A stretch of DNA of 64,000 nt from Hofstenia miamia (taxonomy: Eukaryota; Xenacoelomorpha; Acoela), in NCBI GenBank assembly GCA_004352715.1, contig SCFE01000025.1:1611114-1675113 (forward strand), given 5' to 3'. A program made the translations under genes and the position numbers. This document shows positions 57,046-64,000 of this stretch, in pieces (positions within the stretch are counted from its first letter, which is position 1; every line of letters starts with the position of its first letter). The notes below the pieces were generated by a model. It worked only from the letters and a program-made list of their open reading frames with translations, was not told the DNA's origin and searched no databases.

Positions 57046-57184
57046 ATGTGGGTTTATTCAAATGTGCTTGCCAAGTTAGAAGCTGCTTGACTCAACCAAG
57101 GATCTATAGGACTAATAGGATATGAACTGCTCGTTTGTAATTGACCAAAACACGCTGAACTTGCACTAAGTCACAGTGAAATTC

Positions 57185-57744
57185 AATCAATTAAAAGCTT
57201 GTTTAATCCCTTTCTCGTTTACATTCAGCCCATTTTGGCTAATTGAAAAAGCAAGATGAGCATCCTGGTAGTGTTATAGAAATCCATGTTTTGGGAAATA
57301 ATTTACGTGTGTGAGTGCACAAAAATAAACTGTTTCAGAATCATAGAGTTCTCTAGAAAATCACCGCCTACCAAAGCATTTTTCTAACAATTGTACACTA
57401 TTCATGATGCAGAAAAAANCAACGAGCCCAAAACGAGCCTATTTTAGGCAAAGCAAGTTTATAGTTCTGCTTGATAAGTTGATTATGGAGATTTTTCTTA
57501 TTTTTTGCANAATCAATTAAAAGCTTGTTTAATCCCTTTCTCGTTTACATTCAGCCCATTTTGGCTAATTGAAAAAGCAAGATGAGCATCCTGGTAGTGT
57601 TATAGAAATCCATGTTTTGGGAAATAATTTACGTGTGTGAGTGCACAAAAATAAACTGTTTCAGAATCATAGAGTTCTCTAGAAAATCACCGCCTACCAA
57701 AGCATTTTTCTAACAATTGTACACTATTCATGATGCAGAAAAAA
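57185..57744. repeat. Duplicated 234-bp segment around two n (probable assembly artefact)
   Basis: 57185-57418 recurs as 57511-57744 apparently without change. The copies are separated by a 90-base piece bounded by single n at 57419 and 57510. Identity at this level beside n fillers points to unmerged contig overlap. Confidence 0.8.
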
Positions 57745-58337
57745 ATATGCTCAGGTTGAATAGAAATTGTCGGAAACACATACATACTCGATACAATAGA
57801 AAAGGAAATAGTTAAAATTGCAATACACATACGAAACTGATATTGAGAACGGTGGGAGGGGACTTAACACTACCTGATTCGTTTTTAACGTTACGAACGT
57901 TTTTAAATTTAAAGACGTTAATTAACATGCAAAAAAAATATATACTGAACAAAAATATACTGAAAATATTGATTGATATTCCACTATTTTTGCTGGTTTT
58001 TAGCTGCACGAAAACAGAAAGCCATCGAACAGAAGAGAAAACTCGGAAATTAGATTCAGATTATTCAATCAAATAAATTGCCAATAATTTAGAGAAATTG
58101 TGAATAACAGCATAAGGATGCAGCCAGGAGCGCTCATGGCAAGGTAGCAACTAACTTTAAATTTTAGAGGTGCAAAATATGTCATTACAATTTAACATTC
58201 GCAATTTAAGGGTTGCGTTTTTAGAGTCCATATCAAGTGGTACAAATGTTCCTGATTTTTACTGTTTAAATATTAAATAGTCCGGTCTGGTCCGGTCCTG
58301 ATATATTCAGTCCGCTCCTGGAAAGGTAGCACTCACA
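57745..58337. other. Gene-less stretch
   Basis: No feature supported; short frames only. Confidence 0.45.
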
Positions 58338-58420
58338 CACATATATATATATATATATACACATATATATATACACATATATATACATATATATGCATAT
58401 ATATACATATATATATACAC

Positions 58421-58451
<31 letters not shown>

Positions 58452-58533
58452 CATATATACATATATATACATATATATATACATATATATATATATATAA
58501 TATATATAATATATATATATATAATATATATAT
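58338..58533. repeat. TA/CA microsatellite
   Basis: Nearly 200 bp of ATATAT interrupted by CAC and CAT. The minus-strand frame through it (Tyr/Ile repeats) is a translation of the repeat, not a gene. Confidence 0.95.
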
Positions 58534-59153
58534 GGCATTAAATCTTAATGAAATTTCTAAAATTGCTTCTGATTTTTGTTTATCAATTACTTTTCATATT
58601 GTAGTTTTACAATGACTCATAAATATTTATAAACTCTACAAAAACCTCAATCTTAGCCTTTTACACTACCCTATCATAACATTTCTGCATCTTCTCCACA
58701 AAATATGCTGATCTTTTCAACAAATGCTTCTACTCTGTTTTCTCAGATCCTTCATCATCCTCTTCGGCTAAGTATTTATCAACTTTTATCAATGCTTCTG
58801 ATGCTATTCTTACACCTCATTCTATGTATACACTTCTAACTACAATTAAACTAATACTTTATTATAACTTTATCCTCTTTTCTAGGTCATATTTTTTTTC
58901 TTTATTTAAATCAAAACTTTAACGTCAACTCACCCTGCATCTTGAAAAGTTAGAGTAGTAAAAATTTTAAAATCAGGCAGGAATTTACCTAAGCATTTAT
59001 CTTCTTCTTATTGTCCAATCTTCTTTCACTTTTCATTAATTTTGAAAAAATGTCCTCAAAACTATTTATCCTATCATTCGTAAAGTGCCTCATTATTTTC
59101 TTATCGTCAAAATCTAATTCTTGATTCCTGATTTTACGGGAATTAATTTCTAG
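58534..59153. other. Pyrimidine-rich gene-less stretch
   Basis: Strong excess of T and C on the plus strand (many CTTCT, TCATC, TTTTC runs), similar in style to 47970-48700. No gene supported. Confidence 0.5.
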
Positions 59154-60415
59154 TATAGTTCAGGTCAAAACTAATAAGACTGAGAAAAATAAAATGTGTG
59201 ACTCAGCTATACATAATAAAGAGGTAAATGTGATAACAAACTAAAGCTAAGTTTATCGCCGATGGTTCTCTGCTGGCTGTTAACCAGCCAGCTTGGAGCG
59301 CGTCTTTATCCGCTTTGAGGTAGCGTCCATTAAACGGACTCGAACTTTTTTGGTAATAATATCTTGTGATTTCAGTATATACCTTCTCAATTCAGTCAAT
59401 TTTGAGGATTTTTCTTTTCAACGTTGTCTTTTAGTATCTGCCAGACGTTCTCGATAGGAGACAAATCGGGAGAATTCGGTGGCCACTGCATTATCTGAAC
59501 AATTTAGTCCACAAAAAATGTCTTTGTTGTCCTTAACGTACGAGGAGTTGCCCCGCCCTGTTGCAGGATCCAGCCAGTTCGATATAAACAATCGGCATAT
59601 GTAAGGAATTGTTTCACAATTTCACAATACTTTTGGCAGTTAATGGACCCTGGGCCGTTAATAATAAACATAGAAACCAGATAAGATCATGCTCCCCACA
59701 CCATAAGTTTTGGGGAAAATGTTGGCGTCTTTTTAACGGGTTTTTGCCTCGTTTTCAGTACCAGACTTCCGATGAAGCTGGAACAAGGACTCGTCCATGA
59801 GAAAAACATCTTGAAAATGGTAGTTGATCCATTCATTACAAAATGTTAGTCTTTTTTGTTCTTGTAACGGCGAACGTTTTTGGGAAAGTTTTTCACCACT
59901 CCCGAAATACGAAGGTTTCTCTGGATGGTGCTCGTGCTAACAGTCTTGGCTGTTTTTGCGCTAAAGCGATGAGTGACTTTTTTCGCCGAGAGTTGGTTGT
60001 TTCAGCACTAAGCCTGTCCAAACCTTCGATCTTCACTGCCTAATTTCCAAGGTCGGCCAACTCCAGGTTGTCTAGCGAGTGATCCTACTGATGAAAGCAC
60101 GGAATAATTCCTGTAGAATGTGTTCCTGGCCATTCCCGACAATTCCAGTAACGTTTCGCTATCTTTAATGCCAGACTTGAAAAGAATTTCAAGTTGGTTA
60201 GGTTTTGCTTAAAAACTCATTTTGGCGACGCACTATGACAATTGTGATCTTAATTGGCTGGCAGGTTGATTGCATTTCACACGTGTACGCTAGACCAGTG
60301 TCACGGCCGGTATGTCTGATGCATTTCTTCTTTTGATGGTATTTTCCTACGATGAACACGTTTCGCGGAAAACGGACAACGCCCAAAAGTCTCATTAGTT
60401 TTGACCTGAGCTATA
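59154..60415 (-). mobile_element. Full-length Tc1-like element, both ends present
   Basis: The left end TAGTTCAGGTCAAAACTAAT (from 59156) is inverted at the right (60388-60415, reading TAGCTCAGGTCAAAACTAAT) with two mismatches over 28 bp, and TA dinucleotides lie at both borders. The 1.26-kb length fits Tc1-like elements. The single gene inside is inactivated (see 59330-60220). Confidence 0.88.
59330..60220 (-). pseudogene. Tc1-like transposase pseudogene
   Basis: Starting at the ATG at 60220 (MSF, then an in-frame TAA), the translation continues with a helix-turn-helix region (LEILFKSGIKDSETLLELSG) and the GRPxK DNA-binding hook (ARQPGVGRP). The catalytic half is readable in shifting frames: GWILQQGGATPRT, then QWPPNSPDLSPIENVWQILK. 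The second catalytic aspartate of the family (QQD) is a glycine here, while the Glu in SPIEN is kept. Nonsense codon, frameshifts and lost Asp show it is dead. Confidence 0.85.
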
Positions 60416-60689
60416 TTTTTCTAATCGATATCAAGTGGTTTGCATTGAACTTCAAATTTCTGAACTTTTTGTCTCCTCTGATGTCCTTCAAGGTTCTATT
60501 CTTGGCTATCTTATTTCCTAATATTCATTAAATAAATTTCTCAAAGGAATTCCATTTGCATGATATATATACTGATCATATCCGAATAGTTCATCCCAAC
60601 ATTAATTTTTTAAATTACCTTTAGTTAATAAGTTAAAATCATCTCACTATTACCTTTTTAGTATCATTTCTCTAATAAATGTCATATTT

Positions 60690-60725
<36 letters not shown>

Positions 60726-61046
60726 CATCATTATAAATATGTAGTTCTACCCTAGATATTTCCAGTTTTAATGATTTCTGTTCATATGAAGATTTGAAAA
60801 AATCATAAAAGTCAAAGAACCTTTTTTTCCGAAAAAACGTCTTTTTGTTTACTTCGAAGTAAATCATTTCAAAAATCTTGCCCAAAAACATGATTTTTAC
60901 TTGTACACAAAAAGATATACACGCAAAAAATTATGAAATACACATATATCGGGGGTAGATCGAGAAATTTTTGTTAGGAGTTCCGTCCACTCCTTAAATT
61001 TTCTTAAGTACATGTACTATTCATTTTAATCGCATATAAACGTGTT
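60416..61046. other. Gene-less stretch with TA microsatellite
   Basis: (TA)n at about 60696-60722; otherwise AT-rich without features. Confidence 0.55.
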
Positions 61047-61080
61047 GCATGGCCAACTTAATATATTAAGTTGGCCATGC
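61047..61080. repeat. Perfect 34-nt palindrome
   Basis: Two 17-bp arms without spacer, left arm GCATGGCCAACTTAATA. It would form a cruciform or RNA hairpin. A second, spaced inverted repeat (TTTTTTGGCAT/ATGCCAAAAAA) lies 80-150 bp downstream. Confidence 0.95.
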
Positions 61081-62249
61081 GTGTTGTAAATACAAACTTG
61101 TTGCGGCTAAATAATAGAGCGAGAAGAAAATAATTTAGTTTACTAAATTAACTCAGTGTATTTTTTTGGCATTTGCAGCCTAAAGGTGAAGGTGAGCGTG
61201 CCATTGTACATACACGATGCCAAAAAACTGTCGATTTAATTGAGCGCTAATTTTAGTGTTTAATGGGTATTGTGACTAAGAAATTTCAAGGAAAACAGTG
61301 CATTTTATCTCGACATTCTAGTTTTCTTAAAATTAGTGGTAGAATTTCCCCAATTACTAAAGATTTTCTAAGAAACAAATTGCATCCTACTGGCGCTAGA
61401 TGACGCTTTGTTGTATTAAATTAATTTTGAGGAATTACATTTAAAGCAAATCTATTGTTTTATAAATTAAGTCTTTTTATAGCTGTCATAGCTGAATTAA
61501 TATAATAGACGACTACAATTTTTTCGCTTGAATCTAGTTTTTCAAAGGCGCTGAGCAGCGTGTCGCTTCGGTGGACTTTGACGTCGCCAGTTTTTAAATA
61601 GCAACGGCGCCAAGGCGGAGTTTATTTCTCTTATAAATAAATAATAAAGTGGTGTCGACGGCCATTTTTTCAAATTATTTTATTTCGTGTTCTTTGAGTG
61701 CAATAATTGATTGTTCTCTGCGATTATTAAAAGTATTAGTCATTCAGTGATTTCCAAAAGCTCAATTTTACATGGAAACCTTCATTCATTGTGTGCAGAT
61801 AATTTATCCTCCTTCTGAGAACGATGTTTATACTAATGTGGTATGAGATTCATTGGTAATATACAAATTTTCAAACCTAGGTGTATATAATTTATGATGC
61901 TTGTTTATAGTATGTCCTCGTCTGCAAAATTCAAACTACTATTTTCTAAATTTGTTATTTATTCTTTTGTTAATTTTAGGAACCATATGAACAGTGTCGC
62001 TTTAACGCATGGGCCAACTAGAATTTATATATAATTATTTTATTTTAAAACCAGCACTAAAATTATTCATTGAGAATTATTTGAAATCAGTGTCAGCTTT
62101 ATTCCAAAATTAGAAAAACCTTCTAATGTAAAACTGATGTAGATTATCGTAAATGAAGTATTAACCAAAGATATATTGAAAGTTTGGCACAATTTGATCC
62201 ATTTTAATGTTATTGTAAAAAGATTCAAATTCTACCATATCTAATGTAC
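61081..62249. other. Gene-less stretch
   Basis: About 61540-61650 is GC-richer (GTGTCGCTTCGG, GGCGCCAAGGCGG) followed by AATAAATAATAAAG, a layout that could be part of an LTR, but no paired repeat was found. No gene is supported. Confidence 0.4.
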
Positions 62250-63342
62250 AGATAATGATTCGTTCTTTCATTTACAACCGGCATCATAAGACGAGATGGC
62301 ACCAAGATGAAATATGTACAAGAAGACCCCAGAAGAACACAAACAACTGATTTTAGACGAAGAAGCTGGAGGAGATCCCATTGGCCTTGATTAACAGTTG
62401 GATATTTGCAAGAGAACAGCGTACAACATGCGCAAACGTCAGCAAGCAACAACGAAACCAAAAGGTGGTAAAAGGTTGATCTGCACGAAAGTAAATCAAA
62501 ACATCAAGCAACGCTTGCTGCGCTATTTGGAGGATCACAATGATGAGACATTAAAGGAGTTGGCGAGTTCCGTAGGCAATGTCATCTCAATGAAGACTAT
62601 TGCGAAAGTATTGGTTGGTGAAGCTATAACAACAAAAATGATTCGACCTGAACCAAATCGGCAAGAATACGCCTGAAAACATTAAGAAGCGGAAGGAGTT
62701 TGCTGGATACTATCTGGAAGGTCATGGCTATCTTGTTTATCTGGATGAATCGAATTTCAATCTATTCACAAGGAGAAATATTGGTCGATCACCCAGAGGA
62801 CAGAGGGCCTATCGTAGATTACACAATTCACGAGGAAAAAATATCAATATACTCCTTGCTGTTGATGACACCCAAGTGGTTCACTGGAAAACCGTTCTTG
62901 GAAGCTATATGGAAGCGTTTATTGATTTTTTCACGGAGTTAAGCACGAAACTTGGAGAGCAAAATGCAACCATCTACTTAGACAATGCACCATCTCATAG
63001 AAAAGTTTCAAACTTCACAAATGTTCGAGAGAATCATATTATCAAGCGCTTTGATGCAGCGTATAGTCCTGAGCTCAATCCTGTGGAGGGTTGCTTCAAT
63101 GTGATCATTCATTCATTAAATCACAATTGAGAACATCTAATCCCGGAAACGACTTCGAAGCAGCTTCATCGGAAGGAAAGACTTTGGTGAGGTATAGAGA
63201 GGAGAAGCTAGTGAGATTGGTTGAGCCTGCTATTCACAAAATCACCCGGAAACATCTAAAAAATTTCTACAGACATGTGGATCAGAGGATCCTGAAAGCA
63301 ACAAATTCAATTCCATTTACTGGTCAGTCGTGGTTCTTGTGA
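62250..63342 (+). pseudogene. Tc1/mariner DD34E transposase pseudogene
   Basis: A nearly complete transposase readable in three frames. N-terminal DNA-binding region: GGDPIGLD, an in-frame stop, then QLDICKRTAYNMRKRQQ, and later a second helix-turn-helix (LKELASSVGN...MKTIAKVL). Catalytic residues: D in VYLDESNFNLF (near 62735), D in IYLDNAPSHR and E in AAYSPELNPVE, with 34 residues between the last two. C-terminal part at 63100-63342. Lesions: TAA at about 62392, a frameshift near 62672, and a frameshift near 63107 where CATT is repeated. All catalytic residues survive, so decay is recent. Terminal repeats were not found. Confidence 0.85.
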
Positions 63343-63774
63343 GAACTCTTCTTGTATGACAGTAGTGATTTCGACTTTTAACCATTTTGTGTGAGTCTTT
63401 CGTTCGATTAATTAGTACACGATTGTTTTACTTTCTATTGTCTTATAGCTAATCTGATGATTACACACATTCGAGGCTTGAATAATAAAAAATATGCTCT
63501 AAAAATATTGCTAAAAATATAAATCAATGAGCAGAAATGAATGAAAAATAATATTAAGGTGAAAATAAGAATCGCTGAATGACAAACGTTGTCATTATCC
63601 GAATTGCTTTGCATCATTTTACATAAATTTATGACGTGATAATTCTCAATAAATTGCACTCTACTAATCATGCACGATAATGAACAGATTCTTATGAATC
63701 GCTGAAATATGAATATCTTATGTGTATAATTCTATTGTAAAATGAATAAAAATTGTGCTAATTTGGAAGCACAC
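63343..63774. other. Gene-less AT-rich stretch
   Basis: No feature supported. Confidence 0.5.
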
Positions 63775-63921
63775 TTTTGCCAATTTGATGTTCCCATTAT
63801 GCCAATTTGGTGATCCATTGTGCCAATTTGGTGTTCCTATTGTGCCAATTTGGTATTCCCGTTTTGCCAATTTGGTGTTCTCAGTGTGCCAATTTGGTGG
63901 CGCACTTTTGCCAATTTGGTC
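63775..63921. repeat. Minisatellite, 22-bp unit, seven copies
   Basis: Seven copies of TGCCAATTTGGTGTTCCCAT-type units, 21 or 22 bp each. The GCCAATTTGG core is nearly constant and the other half varies. The minus-strand frame through it (NWHNG-type repeats) reflects the repeat. Confidence 0.9.
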
Positions 63922-64000
63922 GAGAAATGATTTAGTACCCATGGAGAAAAACACTGAGCTCCGTTCAAGCACGCTGTGCGCAAAGTTAGGTGCGGAAGAC

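Noticed and set aside
58266-58538. 90-residue minus-strand frame rich in Tyr and Ile
   Set aside because: It is the translation of a TA/CA microsatellite.
60198-60395. 65-residue minus-strand frame inside the Tc1-like element
   Set aside because: It lies upstream of the transposase start, in the element's 5' non-coding part next to the terminal repeat.
61540-61760. Possible solo LTR (GC-richer start, AATAAATAATAAAG)
   Set aside because: No paired repeat, no target duplication and no defined ends.
63775-63921. CRISPR-like array of regularly spaced repeats
   Set aside because: Unit is 22 bp without unique spacers and the DNA is eukaryotic, so it is a minisatellite.

Overview
This is AT-rich invertebrate animal nuclear DNA (eukaryotic, clearly not bacterial). 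The signs are a membrane-spanning exon of a MARCH-type ubiquitin ligase, part of an LDL-receptor class A domain, a Rab GTPase, an SMP/C2 lipid-transfer protein, polyadenylation signals, and a mixed load of eukaryotic transposons (piggyBac, Tc1/mariner, hAT, LINE, Penelope-like). I cannot name the phylum. Assembly gaps lie at 9026-9046, 16434-16599, 20625-21260, 23677-24676 and 55312-56311; the last two are exactly 1000 N and so probably of unknown true size. Three single or paired n positions mark contig joins, two of which have left artificial duplications (2759-3172 and 57185-57744).

Host genes are sparse. There are three long uninterrupted reading frames that look like real single-exon genes: an SMP+C2 protein of the extended-synaptotagmin type (25317-26600, minus), a Rab GTPase (29791-30423, plus) and an unrecognised secreted cysteine-motif protein (37764-38594, minus). 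Isolated exons are a MARCH2/3-like transmembrane exon (46516-46731, minus), a partial LDLa exon (about 36085-36235, plus) and a possible terminal exon at the left edge (3-131, plus). The rest of those genes was not found in the window.

Mobile DNA dominates. (a) 4036-6414 is a structurally complete piggyBac element: TTAA target duplications, 16-bp terminal inverted repeats, an intact 600-residue transposase with all three catalytic Asp and a Cys/His-rich tail. (b) 9940-10635 holds two Penelope-like fragments in head-to-head orientation (RT on minus, GIY-YIG part on plus). (c) About 17285-22600 is a decayed APE-type LINE of the L1/Tx1-like group on the minus strand, with a gap in its middle. 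(d) 59156-60413 is a full-length, dead Tc1-like element with both ends; further Tc1/mariner pseudogenes lie at 39455-41284 (with a 550-bp internal tandem duplication) and 62250-63342. (e) Many non-autonomous elements can be defined from inverted repeats and target duplications: hAT-type at 27821-28459, 31147-31625, 31868-32262 and 54619-54897; TA-type at 54156-54297; others at 9111-9324, 12708-13530, 33248-33858 and 56462-57045.

The most unusual object is 52155-53054: a 900-bp TTAA-flanked element with perfect 16-bp inverted termini that carries a 73-nt tRNA-like sequence and a cluster of TTTGGCAAAT/ATTTGCCAAA palindromic motifs. It has no transposase of its own. Its termini share the ACCAA core and CCCT start with the intact piggyBac at 4040-6410, which makes a piggyBac-mobilised, tRNA-module-bearing MITE a reasonable hypothesis.
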